Source: Proteobacteria bacterium UBA981 (GTDB lineage Bacteria > Pseudomonadota > Gammaproteobacteria > Ga0077536). Taken from it: DNA of 15,522 bases. Where the stretch lies: NCBI GenBank assembly GCA_002292285.1, contig DBBP01000028.1, forward strand, positions 1-15,522. Direction: 5' to 3'. Positions 6,701 through 15,100 of this stretch are shown piece after piece. Position 1 is the stretch's first letter. Every line of letters begins with the position of its first letter. The notes beneath the pieces were generated by a model. It made no database searches. It had not been told where the DNA came from and worked only from the letters and a program-made list of their open reading frames with translations. A program made the position numbers and the translations under genes.

Positions 6701-6730
6701 GAACTCGTCCCCTGGCTTATCTGAAAATCC

Positions 6731-7234
6731 ATGGCTTTACGGCAAATACTTCACCATCCCGATCCGCGACTGCGCAACAAAGCCAGTCCTGTCGCTTCGT
6801 TCGATGCCGAACTTGGCAAATTGATAGACGATATGCTGGAAACAATGTACGACGCGCCCGGCATTGGGCTGGCGGCAACGCAGGTCAATGTGCACCAACG
6901 AGTTGTGGTTATCGATGTGTCTGGGGAAAAGTCGACGCCGCTTCATTTCGTCAATCCAGTTATTGCGGAGACGACCGGCGAAGAAGAGATGGAGGAAGGT
7001 TGTTTGTCCGTGCCTGGGGTATTTGAAACCGTCTGTCGGGCGGAAGAAGTTTTGATTCACGCCTTCGATCGCAATGGCGACCCATTTGAGATGAACGCCG
7101 ATGGTTTGCTTGCAGTGTGCATCCAGCACGAAATTGACCACCTTGACGGAAAATTGTTCGTCGACTACCTCTCGCAGCTTAAGCAATTGCGGATTCGAAA
7201 AAAGCTCGCCAAAGAGCAGCGCCAGTACGACTAA
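6731..7234 (+). CDS. def: Peptide deformylase
   Basis: Removes the formyl group from the N-terminal methionine of nascent proteins, undoing the modification that Fmt places on initiator tRNA. All three metalloprotease motifs are present: GIGLAATQ (44-51), EGCLS with the metal ligand Cys91 (89-93), and QHEIDHLDG with ligands His133 and His137 and catalytic Glu134. Length is 167 aa, as for E. coli (169). The N-terminus MALRQILHHPDPRLR is typical, so the ATG at 6731 is secure even though no clear Shine-Dalgarno precedes it. It is the first gene of the rightward operon and stands 84 nt before fmt. Confidence 0.97.
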   Translation: MALRQILHHPDPRLRNKASPVASFDAELGKLIDDMLETMYDAPGIGLAATQVNVHQRVVVIDVSGEKSTPLHFVNPVIAETTGEEEMEEGCLSVPGVFETVCRAEEVLIHAFDRNGDPFEMNADGLLAVCIQHEIDHLDGKLFVDYLSQLKQLRIRKKLAKEQRQYD

Positions 7235-7318
7235 TTATCAGCGCTGGTTCGCCGTCAAACGCTGAGCCTCCAGAACCGCGCAACATCGAAAGCACCGACA
7301 CGAACCCAGACCGCACCA

Positions 7319-8242
7319 TTGCAGAAGCTTCGAACCATATTCGCAGGCACGCCGGAGTTTGCTGTGCCCAGCCTCGAGGCGCTGATTGCGCGCGCTGATA
7401 TCGAGGTGCTCGCAGTCTACACCCAGCCCGATCGACCTGCCGGGCGGGGTCGAAAATCTCGCCAGAGTGCTATCAAACTCCGCGCACTGGCTGCAGGCGT
7501 CGAGGTCAGGCAACCGGAAAATTTCCGGTCCGGCAGTGAACGCAAAGCATTGACCGAGCTCCACGCTGATTTGATGGTGGTGGCGGCATACGGGCAAATT
7601 CTCCCTGCTTCTGTGTTGGCGCTGTTCAAATACCCACTCAATGTGCACGCCTCCCTGCTGCCACGATGGCGTGGAGCGGCACCAATACAACGTGCGATCA
7701 TGGCCGGCGACGAGCGCACAGGAATTTCGATCATGCGCGTCGTAGAAGCGCTCGATGCCGGCCCGGTCTGGTGCGAACGGACACTTCCCATTGAACCCCA
7801 CGACACAGGCGGCACTTTGCACGATAAGCTCGCTACACTGGGCGGCGTTGCGCTTGACGAGGCCCTCGACCAACTGGCCGCGAACAACATCGTCGAAACG
7901 CCGCAGAACGAGGCACTGGTGACCTATGCTGCGAAGATTTCAGCGACAGATCGAACGCTCGAATGGAGCGCATCTGCAGGTGTTTTGGAGCGTCAGATCC
8001 GGGCCCTTTCGCCCAGCCCGGGCGCACGCGCAAAAATCGCTGGTATCGACGTCAAATTGATCGCGGCGAGTGCGCACAGCGGAACGACAGCTGCCGAGCC
8101 AGGTTCGGTACTTGGTAACACACCAACAGGTCTGGCCATCGCGACCGGCGAGGGAATTTTACATGCCATGTTGATACAGCCTGCCGGGAAACAGCCGATG
8201 GATGCGCAAGCGTTCGCCAACGGCTACGGGAAGTGGTTCTGA
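7319..8242 (+). CDS. fmt: Methionyl-tRNA formyltransferase
   Basis: Formylates Met-tRNAfMet with 10-formyl-tetrahydrofolate. The N-terminal Rossmann-type domain shows TIFAGTPEFA (6-15), TQPDRPAGRGRK (35-46), VVAAYGQILP, the catalytic NVHASLLPRWRGAAPIQ (Asn108, His110) and Asp146 in EALDAGP. The C-terminal domain (about 205-307) has LERQIRALSPSPGA and ends near GYGKWF. Length is 307 aa (E. coli 315). The start is TTG at 7319: it gives the usual spacing to FAGTP, and no ATG or GTG exists upstream in frame. No Shine-Dalgarno is visible. The 84-nt stretch after the def stop is fully open in this frame, so the two genes are separated by one in-frame TAA. It overlaps rsmB by 10 nt. Confidence 0.95.
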   Translation: MQKLRTIFAGTPEFAVPSLEALIARADIEVLAVYTQPDRPAGRGRKSRQSAIKLRALAAGVEVRQPENFRSGSERKALTELHADLMVVAAYGQILPASVLALFKYPLNVHASLLPRWRGAAPIQRAIMAGDERTGISIMRVVEALDAGPVWCERTLPIEPHDTGGTLHDKLATLGGVALDEALDQLAANNIVETPQNEALVTYAAKISATDRTLEWSASAGVLERQIRALSPSPGARAKIAGIDVKLIAASAHSGTTAAEPGSVLGNTPTGLAIATGEGILHAMLIQPAGKQPMDAQAFANGYGKWF

Positions 8243-9552
8243 AAAGCGCACCCAGTTCAGCAAGAAGTGCGACAGCTCAGGCACTTTACAAGATTGTCCA
8301 CGAGGGCCAATCGCTGACTCGAAGCACGCGCTCGCTCGCAGAGCGAATCGACGACCCGCGCGACCGGGCTTTCGCGCAAAGCTGTATTTATGGCGTGCTC
8401 AGACACTACTACTCTTTGCAGGCATTGCTTGACCAGCTGCTCAAAAAACCATTGCGGCGTAAGGACGCAGATATCGAAGCGCTGCTACTCAGCGGGCTCT
8501 ATCAGATCAAGCTCATGAACGTGCCGGCACATGCTGCGGTTTCCAGCAACGTAGAGGCGGCGCGCAGCCTAAACAAATCCTGGGCCTGCGGGTTGGTCAA
8601 CGCCGTATTACGCAAAGCGTCCGCGCAGCCGCTAACTCTGGAGCGCGACCGGACCACTCACTTTGAACATCCGAGTTGGCTTGTTGAACGCTTGCAAGTG
8701 GATTACCCCGACGACTGGGAGTCGATACTGAACGCGAACAACGAGCACCCCCCGATGACTTTGCGCGTCAATCGGTTGCAATCCTCTCGCGCCGACTACC
8801 TCGCTGCTCTGGGCGACACAAACCTGCCGGCTGAACCAACCAGGTTTTCCGACGATGGTGTACTGCTTACTCACTCAAGCCCGGTCGCTCAATTACCCGG
8901 CTTTGAGCAGGGGCTCTTTTCCGTGCAGGATGAAGCCGCTCAACTTGCCACCGGTCTATTGGAGCTCGAGCCGGGTCAGCGGGTGTTGGACGCTTGCGCC
9001 GCCCCTGGCGGTAAAACGACCCACATTCTTGAACGAGTGGAAAACGCGGTCGAGCTGCTTGCGCTCGACCTCGATGCCGGCCGCCTTGAAGACGTGAAAG
9101 CCAACTTCGCTCGCCTCGGGTTGAGCTGCTCGACACTAGCCGCTGACGCAACCGATATCGATACATGGTGGGACGGAAAATACTTCGATCGAATTTTGCT
9201 CGACGCGCCGTGTAGCGCGAGCGGGATTATTCGCCGTCACCCTGATATTCGTTTTCACCGCAGTCCGGAAGACATCGCCGAATTAGCAGACAGGCAGAGA
9301 AAGTTGCTGGCGAGCATGTGGTCAGTACTAGCCCCGGGCGGCACACTCCTGTACGTCACGTGTAGCGTGTTCCCTGCCGAGAATGACGCGGTAATTGCGC
9401 ATCTGGCCGAGGCCACTGCCGATGCCAGCGTCGATATTCTCGATATCGCCTGGGCGAGAAGAACTAAATTCGGCTGCCAAATTCTGCCCGGCGATCATGG
9501 TATGGACGGTTTTTACTACGCGCGCCTGAGCAAAGGGCATCCAGCAATATGA
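8233..9552 (+). CDS. rsmB: 16S rRNA (cytosine-967 C5) methyltransferase RsmB
   Basis: A SAM-dependent m5C methyltransferase acting on C967 of 16S rRNA. Residues about 1-135 form the NusB-like RNA-binding domain (RSATAQALYKIVHEGQSL, CIYGVLRHYYSL, VPAHAAVSSNVEAAR). HPSWLVERL follows at about 146. The catalytic domain has the SAM-binding DACAAPGGKTTHIL (253-266), DAPCSASGIIRRHPDI with Cys327, and TCSV with Cys377; both cysteines of the RNA m5C mechanism are present. It ends with GDHGMDGFYYARL. Length is 439 aa (E. coli 429). The start is GTG at 8233 inside the end of fmt, consistent with translational coupling, and it gives an N-terminus of family length. Confidence 0.96.
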   Translation: MVLKSAPSSARSATAQALYKIVHEGQSLTRSTRSLAERIDDPRDRAFAQSCIYGVLRHYYSLQALLDQLLKKPLRRKDADIEALLLSGLYQIKLMNVPAHAAVSSNVEAARSLNKSWACGLVNAVLRKASAQPLTLERDRTTHFEHPSWLVERLQVDYPDDWESILNANNEHPPMTLRVNRLQSSRADYLAALGDTNLPAEPTRFSDDGVLLTHSSPVAQLPGFEQGLFSVQDEAAQLATGLLELEPGQRVLDACAAPGGKTTHILERVENAVELLALDLDAGRLEDVKANFARLGLSCSTLAADATDIDTWWDGKYFDRILLDAPCSASGIIRRHPDIRFHRSPEDIAELADRQRKLLASMWSVLAPGGTLLYVTCSVFPAENDAVIAHLAEATADASVDILDIAWARRTKFGCQILPGDHGMDGFYYARLSKGHPAI

Positions 9553-9554
9553 GC

Positions 9555-9560
9555 GAGGGG
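9555..9560 (+). promoter_or_regulatory. Shine-Dalgarno that decides the start of the DUF4390 gene
   Basis: GAGGGG lies 6 nt before the ATG at 9567. The earlier in-frame ATG at 9549 overlaps the rsmB stop (ATGA) but has no such site. The downstream start also places an arginine and the hydrophobic core right at the N-terminus, as a signal peptide needs. Confidence 0.6.
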
Positions 9561-9566
9561 CGTGCA

Positions 9567-10112
9567 ATGCGCTCCTGCCTGATTTTGCTCGGCATGTTAG
9601 TGCTGCCCGCGCTGGTTTGTGCGAGTGACATCTCGATTGAGCGCGCCGTGGCAGCCGTAGACAACGGCATTATTGTTGTCGACGCAGATGCCGAACTTAA
9701 TTTCAGCGCCGACGCGATCGCTGCGCTCGAGAGCGGTGTGCGTTTAGTCTTTACATTGGACATACGTATTCGGAAGCCCATCCGGTACTTTATCGACCGG
9801 ACTCTGTTCAGTACGCGCCATCGATACTCGCTCGAGCGGCACGCACTTAGCGACCAGTACATTCTCACCGACCTGATTACCGGTGACCGCAGGATCCAGG
9901 GCTCGCTAGCCGCTGCGGTTGACAATCTCGGGCGCATTCGCCACGTCCCCGTGGCCGAACGAGATGCCGTTGACCTGCCGGCCGAAAGCGCCTTGCGTAT
10001 GCGGCTTAGACTCGATATCGAATCTCTACCAGCGCCAATGATCCCCATCGCCTATGTTTCACCGGGCTGGTATATGTCCAGCGGCTGGTTTCAGTGGCAA
10101 GCGGCCCTTTAA
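9567..10112 (+). CDS. Secreted DUF4390 family protein
   Basis: A 181-residue protein with a signal peptide (MRSCLILLGMLVLPALVCA, likely cut after Ala19; the residues before Cys18 are a poor lipobox). The exported part is probably a beta-rich domain and shows features I associate with DUF4390: FTLDIRIRKPIRYFIDRTLFST in the first half, RYSLERHALSDQYILTD in the middle, and SPGWYMSSGWFQWQ at the end. No catalytic motif is visible and the function is unknown. The family typically lies between rsmB and an ntrY-type kinase gene, as here, which suggests a periplasmic role tied to the sensor. The longer form from 9549 (187 aa) would overlap rsmB by 4 nt. The 3' end overlaps ntrY by 19 nt. Confidence 0.82.
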   Translation: MRSCLILLGMLVLPALVCASDISIERAVAAVDNGIIVVDADAELNFSADAIAALESGVRLVFTLDIRIRKPIRYFIDRTLFSTRHRYSLERHALSDQYILTDLITGDRRIQGSLAAAVDNLGRIRHVPVAERDAVDLPAESALRMRLRLDIESLPAPMIPIAYVSPGWYMSSGWFQWQAAL

Positions 10113-12340
10113 AGCGTCGAGCGACCGCTCTTGGCGCCGTGGCACTCCTAACGGTGTCACTGCTTGGCTCGCTCATATTGATGGGCGGGGCAATACAAAA
10201 CTCGGCGAAATTCGGAGCGCTGTATTCAATGCTGCTGCTGACCAACAGTATTGGACTGTTGGCTTTCGCGGTACTAATCGGCATCAATATTCGACGGCTT
10301 GTGGCCCAGTTGCGAGAGCGCCAGCCCGGTGCCCGGCTAACCCTACGCATGCTGGTGATCTTCGTCATCCTGGCAGTGGTCCCGGTGACGGTTTTGTACG
10401 GTTTCTCGCTCGATTTCCTTCGCCGCGGCGTGGATAGTTGGTTCGACGTTCGAATCGGTGCTGCGCTTACTGATTCGCTCGAATTGAGCCGCGAGGCACT
10501 TGACCTGCATATGCGCCGGTTGCTGGCACGAACCGAGCGAATGGCCGACGAGCTTGAGCAAGGACCACCGCAAAGAACGACATTGAACCTCGACGCGTTG
10601 CGCAGTCCCAACAGCATCGTTGTCGCGTCGAATTGGACCCCAGGTCCCAACCGACTTGATGAATTGCGTGGGCGCAGTGGCGCGGAAGAACTCACGCTCC
10701 TGAGTAGTGAAGGCGCGCTATTGGGCTCCAGCAGTCAAACCGGCGAGCTACTGCCGCAGTTGCCACCGCAGTCAGTATTGGCGCAGGTTCGTCATGGGCA
10801 AAGCTATATCCGACTCGACCCTGTCAAACGGGGGAATCTGGCGGTCAGGGTCGCGGTCGCTGCCAATCTTCCGCAGGGCCGACGCATTTTGCACGCCTTG
10901 TATCCGTTTTCGTCACGCATCAATCAACTGGCAGAAAGCGTCGAGTCGGCGTATGCGCAATATACCGAACTAGCCTATTTGCGCGATAAATTGAAACTCA
11001 GCTTTGCGATGACGCTAACACTGGTCTTGTTGTTCAGCATCGTCACGGCCGTATGGGCCGCGCTGTACTCAGCACGTCGGCTGGCGGCACCGATACGAGA
11101 CCTGGCAGAAGGAACAGCTGCCGTGGCGGCGGGCGACTACACCATGAGTTTGCCAGTCGAAAGTAACGATGAAATCGGTTTTCTGGTGCACTCGTTTAAT
11201 GAAATGACGCAACGCATTGGACAAGCACGGCGCGAGGTCGAAACGCAGCATGAGTACCTTGATTCGCTACTCAGACAATTGTCCTCAGGCGTCGTTGCAC
11301 TGTCTTCTGACGCGGTGATTACTACGATAAATCAATCCGCAGTAAAACTGCTCGAAATGAACGGAGCCGGCGCGACCGGCGCATCGTTCCTTGAGTTGTG
11401 TCTCGAACACGATCACCTGGCGCCCCTGCACGACGCGTTAAGCCCTTTGATCAATGAGCGCCTTGAACATTGGCACGAACAGGTAACGATTTTGGCGTCC
11501 GACGGAAGACGTGAACTCATGTGCCGCGGAACCGCACTCAACATCACCGAGGGTGGCGCGGTTGGCTACGTGATCGTATTCGAAAATGTAACGGCAATTA
11601 TTCAAGGACAGCGCGACGCGGCGTGGTCTGAAGTTGCACGTCGCCTCGCGCACGAAATCAAAAACCCGTTGACCCCGATCCAACTCGCCGCCGAACGCTT
11701 ACGATTGAAGTATCTCACCAAGCTGGGAAAAGAGGATGGCGAAGTACTTGAACGACTAACTAATACCATCACCCAGCAAGTCGAAACCATGAAAGTAATG
11801 GTGAATACGTTTTCTGACTACGCGAAGACCCCTGTCGTGAACAAGAACCCAGTGGATATTAATCCACTGCTGACCGCGGTCGTTGAACTCTATAGGGCAG
11901 CGCACCCGGATGCCCGTATCGAAACCTCCATCGACGAGTCGCTGCCCCCTGTGGCAGCGGATTCGGCGCGCCTTCGCCAGGTATTCAACAACCTCATCAA
12001 GAATGCCCTGGAAGCATCGCGTGAGGGGGAGATTGCGCATATTATTGTCACTACGTCGAAAGTTCATTACGCGATGGCAGACCACGTCGAAATACGCATT
12101 GAAGACCATGGCGACGGGATCCCGGAGGCTCTGCTCGCAAATATTTTTGAGCCATATGTAACGAATAAAAGCAAAGGAACCGGGCTGGGTTTGGCGATCG
12201 TCAAGAAGATCATCGAAGAACATAACGGCGTGGTGACTTTGCGAAACATTGAAGGTGCGGGCGCGGTCGCCGTGATTCGACTGCCAACCCGGGACCAAGC
12301 CTTGCATCCGGAAGCGACGCAAGCAAAGGACAGCGTATGA
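10094..12340 (+). CDS. ntrY: NtrY-type membrane sensor histidine kinase
   Basis: This 748-residue protein has four predicted membrane spans (about 11-31, 41-65, 84-105, 303-325). A periplasmic part lies at about 106-302, opening with the FLRRGVDSWFDVRIGAAL stretch seen in NtrY-like kinases. A HAMP domain (about 326-380), a PAS-like domain (about 384-500), HisKA and HATPase follow. The H-box is RRLAHEIKNPLTPIQ with phospho-accepting His520; the adjacent ExxN (Glu521, Asn524) suggests phosphatase activity too. The N-box is FNNLIKNALEAS (631-642), G1 is DHGDGIP (671-677), and the F/G2 region is FEPYVTNKSKGTGLGLAI. All catalytic motifs look intact. The start is GTG at 10094, inside the DUF4390 gene, with no evident Shine-Dalgarno. 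It overlaps ntrX by 4 nt and should phosphorylate it. The signal sensed is not evident; NtrY homologues are linked to nitrogen or redox/respiratory control. Confidence 0.92.
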   Translation: MASGPLKRRATALGAVALLTVSLLGSLILMGGAIQNSAKFGALYSMLLLTNSIGLLAFAVLIGINIRRLVAQLRERQPGARLTLRMLVIFVILAVVPVTVLYGFSLDFLRRGVDSWFDVRIGAALTDSLELSREALDLHMRRLLARTERMADELEQGPPQRTTLNLDALRSPNSIVVASNWTPGPNRLDELRGRSGAEELTLLSSEGALLGSSSQTGELLPQLPPQSVLAQVRHGQSYIRLDPVKRGNLAVRVAVAANLPQGRRILHALYPFSSRINQLAESVESAYAQYTELAYLRDKLKLSFAMTLTLVLLFSIVTAVWAALYSARRLAAPIRDLAEGTAAVAAGDYTMSLPVESNDEIGFLVHSFNEMTQRIGQARREVETQHEYLDSLLRQLSSGVVALSSDAVITTINQSAVKLLEMNGAGATGASFLELCLEHDHLAPLHDALSPLINERLEHWHEQVTILASDGRRELMCRGTALNITEGGAVGYVIVFENVTAIIQGQRDAAWSEVARRLAHEIKNPLTPIQLAAERLRLKYLTKLGKEDGEVLERLTNTITQQVETMKVMVNTFSDYAKTPVVNKNPVDINPLLTAVVELYRAAHPDARIETSIDESLPPVAADSARLRQVFNNLIKNALEASREGEIAHIIVTTSKVHYAMADHVEIRIEDHGDGIPEALLANIFEPYVTNKSKGTGLGLAIVKKIIEEHNGVVTLRNIEGAGAVAVIRLPTRDQALHPEATQAKDSV

Positions 12341-13713
12341 GCAGCGCCCACATTCTAGTTGTCGATGACGAACCTGATATCCGCAGTCTTCTGAAGGAAA
12401 TTCTGGAAGACGAGGGATTCGATGTCACGATCGCAGAGAACGCTGCAGAGGCGCGCGAATGTCGCCGCCAGCGGCGGCCGGATTTGGTGTTGCTCGATAT
12501 TTGGATGCCGGATACCGACGGCTTGTCGTTGCTTAAAGAATGGTCCGAAGACAACGGGCTGGATGCGCCAGTGATCATGATGTCCGGGCACGGCACGGTA
12601 GAAACGGCAGTCGAAGCAACCCGCCTCGGCGCCTACGATTTCATCGAAAAGCCACTATCGATCGCCAAGATCCTGGTTACCGTTCAGCGCGCGCTGGAAA
12701 ATGCCACACTGATCAGCGAGAACCTTGGTCTTAAACAACGAGCTGCAGGACCTGTCGACCCAATCGGCTCAAGCGCTGCGATGGAAAAATTACGCGGCAA
12801 TGCTCGACGCATCGCCGATCATAAAACCAGCGTTTTTATTAGCGGCGAATCAGGCACGGGCAAAGAAGTTATCGCCCGCTACATCCACGTCTGTGGCCGC
12901 CGTTCGGAAGGCCGGTTCGTGAATGTCAATGTGGCCGGTCTCGCCCGCGAGAACCCTGACGCGGAATTGTTTGGTATCGAAGACGATGGCAAGGTCAGTT
13001 TTGGCTCGCTAGAGCTTGCCAATGGCGGGACCTTGTTTCTCAAAGACATCGCCGATATGGATCTGAGTACCCAGGCACGGCTGTTAAATGCGCTTGAGAA
13101 TCAAACGTTCTTGCGCGTCGGTGGTCGCGAATTGGTAACTATTGATATACGTATCATCGCAAGTACCCGTAAAGATCTGCTTGAACTTGTTCGCGCCGGG
13201 GAGTTCCGGGAAGACTTGTTTTACCACCTCAATGTGCTGCCACTAATCGCCCCGCCGCTACGCGAGCGACGGGAGGACATTGACGAATTGATCGATTTTT
13301 TCCTTGATTCGTTCGTTGAGAAAGCGCGATTACCGCGCCGTACCTTCCCGCCCGCTGTTCGCAGCCGACTGAAAGATCACGACTGGCCCGGGAATATTCG
13401 TGAGCTTGAAAATTTCGTACAGCGGCTGTTGATTCTGGGATCAAGTGATAGCGTAGAAGTCTCAGAAATCAACGCCATGCTCGGCATTGGACCGGAAGCA
13501 CACCCGAACCCGTTGTTTCCCGGATTTGATCTGCCCTTGCGAGAAGCCCGCGAGCAGTTTGAAAAAGCCTACCTGGAACACCAGCTGAAAGCCTTCAATG
13601 GCAGCGTTAGTCGAGTTTCTGAACGCGTCGGCATTGAACGTACTCATCTATACCGCAAGCTCCGCAGTTTGGGTATCGATCCAAAGCAGATAAAAGAAGC
13701 CAGCAAAGAATGA
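12337..13713 (+). CDS. ntrX: NtrX-like response regulator with degenerate AAA+ domain
   Basis: The receiver domain (about 1-120) is complete: Asp10/Asp11, phospho-acceptor Asp54 (LLDIWMPD), Ser83 and Lys105. The AAA+ domain (about 140-365) keeps Walker A GESGTGKE (170-177), ELFG, FREDL with Arg291 and GNIRELEN. It departs from sigma54 activators in three places. The GAFTGA loop after ELFG is replaced by a short IEDDGKVSFGSLE. Walker B reads GGTLFLKD instead of the usual GGTLFLDE. The second arginine finger of the DL-YRLNV motif is His297. A Fis-type helix-turn-helix ends the protein (about 421-446). It therefore probably regulates transcription without driving sigma54 and with impaired ATP hydrolysis. 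AAAGGA (12325-12330) lies 6 nt before the ATG, which overlaps the ntrY stop; the 3' end overlaps trkA by 4 nt. Confidence 0.93.
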   Translation: MSSAHILVVDDEPDIRSLLKEILEDEGFDVTIAENAAEARECRRQRRPDLVLLDIWMPDTDGLSLLKEWSEDNGLDAPVIMMSGHGTVETAVEATRLGAYDFIEKPLSIAKILVTVQRALENATLISENLGLKQRAAGPVDPIGSSAAMEKLRGNARRIADHKTSVFISGESGTGKEVIARYIHVCGRRSEGRFVNVNVAGLARENPDAELFGIEDDGKVSFGSLELANGGTLFLKDIADMDLSTQARLLNALENQTFLRVGGRELVTIDIRIIASTRKDLLELVRAGEFREDLFYHLNVLPLIAPPLRERREDIDELIDFFLDSFVEKARLPRRTFPPAVRSRLKDHDWPGNIRELENFVQRLLILGSSDSVEVSEINAMLGIGPEAHPNPLFPGFDLPLREAREQFEKAYLEHQLKAFNGSVSRVSERVGIERTHLYRKLRSLGIDPKQIKEASKE

Positions 13714-15083
13714 AAATAATCATTCTGGGTGCTGGCCAGGTCGGATCCTCGGTCGCTGCAAATCTATGCGGGGAAGCCAACGACATCACCATCGTCGATC
13801 GCAACCCGGCAGTGCTACAACATTTGCAGGATCGTTACGATCTGCGCACCGTCGTCGGACACGCATCGCACCCGCAGGTGCTTGGCCGCGCGGGTGCTCA
13901 GGACGCCGACATGATTCTCGCCGTGACGAACAGCGACGAGGTCAACATGGTTGCCTGCCAGGTTGCTTACACCCTGTTCCACACGCCGACCAAAATTGCG
14001 CGTGTACGTGAGATCCAATACCAGATTCATGAAGAGCTGTTTGCGCAAGAATCCCTGCCGATCGATGTGCTCATCAATCCGGAACAAGAGGTTACCGACT
14101 ACACCCAGCGGCTGATCGAATTCCCAGGTGCACTGCAAGTACTCGATTTCGCCGGCGGCAAGGTGCAGCTAGTTGCAGCGCGGGCTTTTTATGGTGGACC
14201 GCTCGTTGGTCACCAGCTACGCGAACTCCCACAGCAACTACCCGGCATCGAGACACGGGTGACAACTATATTTCGCCGCGATGAAGTCATCATTCCCACG
14301 GGCAATACGGTCATTGAGGCCGGCGACGACGTTTTTTTTATAGCCGCGCCGAAACATATCCGGGCCGTCATGAGCGAGTTCCGCAAACTTGATGGACCGA
14401 ATCGACGGGTGATCATTGCGGGTGGTGGAAACATCGGAAAGCGCCTCGCATTGGCGCTTGAGAAAACCTGCAACATCAAGATTATCGAAAGCAATCCATT
14501 GCGGGCCGAGGCCATTGCTGAAGAGTTCAAGCACGCCTATGTGTTACTCGGCGATGCGGCCGACGAAGACCTGCTGCGTGAGGAGAATATCGAGAACACG
14601 GATGTCTTTTGCGCACTGACGAACGCGGATGAGGCCAACATCATCTCGTCCATGCTCGCCAAACAGCTTGGTGCCAAAACTGTGATGGCGTTGATCAATC
14701 GCGCAGCCTATGTCGATCTCGTGCAACGCGACATCATCGATATTGCCATTTCTCCACAACAAGCGACCATCGGCAGCCTACTCGCTCACGTTCGCCGTGG
14801 GGACGTCGTTAAAGTTCATTCATTGCGCCGGGGGGCAGCTGAGGCGATTGAGGCAATAGCACACGGCGATCGCAATTCGAGCCAGGTGGTTGGGCGGCGA
14901 ATCGAGGAAATCGGCCTCCCGAGCGGTACCAATATCGGCGCTATCGTGCGCGGCAAGGACGTGATTATGGTTCATCACGACACTGTGATTGAGCCGGAGG
15001 ATCATGTCATTCTGGTGGTCACAGACAAACGCCGTGTGAGTGACGTGGAACGCATGTTCCAGGTCAACGTTACGTTCATCTAG
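13710..15083 (+). CDS. trkA: Trk potassium uptake regulatory NAD-binding protein TrkA
   Basis: Peripheral cytoplasmic subunit that gates the TrkH potassium channel in response to nucleotides. It is two tandem RCK_N/RCK_C units. The first has IIILGAGQVG (3-12) with Asp30 closing the Rossmann strand, then a C-domain with FYGGPLVGHQLREL near 160-173. The second has VIIAGGGNIGKRLA (234-247) with Glu260 at the strand end, then VVGRRIEEIGLPSG near 393-406. Length is 457 aa (E. coli 458). The ATG overlaps the ntrX stop (ATGA), so translation is probably coupled. Next to rsmB in E. coli too, but here ntrYX is inserted between them and trkH follows directly. Confidence 0.97.
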   Translation: MKIIILGAGQVGSSVAANLCGEANDITIVDRNPAVLQHLQDRYDLRTVVGHASHPQVLGRAGAQDADMILAVTNSDEVNMVACQVAYTLFHTPTKIARVREIQYQIHEELFAQESLPIDVLINPEQEVTDYTQRLIEFPGALQVLDFAGGKVQLVAARAFYGGPLVGHQLRELPQQLPGIETRVTTIFRRDEVIIPTGNTVIEAGDDVFFIAAPKHIRAVMSEFRKLDGPNRRVIIAGGGNIGKRLALALEKTCNIKIIESNPLRAEAIAEEFKHAYVLLGDAADEDLLREENIENTDVFCALTNADEANIISSMLAKQLGAKTVMALINRAAYVDLVQRDIIDIAISPQQATIGSLLAHVRRGDVVKVHSLRRGAAEAIEAIAHGDRNSSQVVGRRIEEIGLPSGTNIGAIVRGKDVIMVHHDTVIEPEDHVILVVTDKRRVSDVERMFQVNVTFI

Positions 15084-15100
15084 CAGCCCTACTCAGCACG

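Noticed and set aside
9549..9566. DUF4390 start at the ATG overlapping the rsmB stop
   Set aside because: Possible by coupling, but the ATG at 9567 has GAGGGG at ideal spacing and gives a cleaner signal peptide.
9464..10048. 194-codon minus-strand frame across the rsmB end and the DUF4390 gene
   Set aside because: Antisense to two overlapping genes with clear family matches; the Ser/Arg-rich product has no recognisable domain.
10006..10695. 229-codon minus-strand frame opposite DUF4390 and ntrY
   Set aside because: Serine/arginine-rich shadow of the ntrY membrane region; no start signals and no domain.
11756..12322. 188-codon minus-strand frame opposite the ntrY kinase core
   Set aside because: The opposite strand encodes intact H-, N- and G-box motifs, so this frame is not coding.
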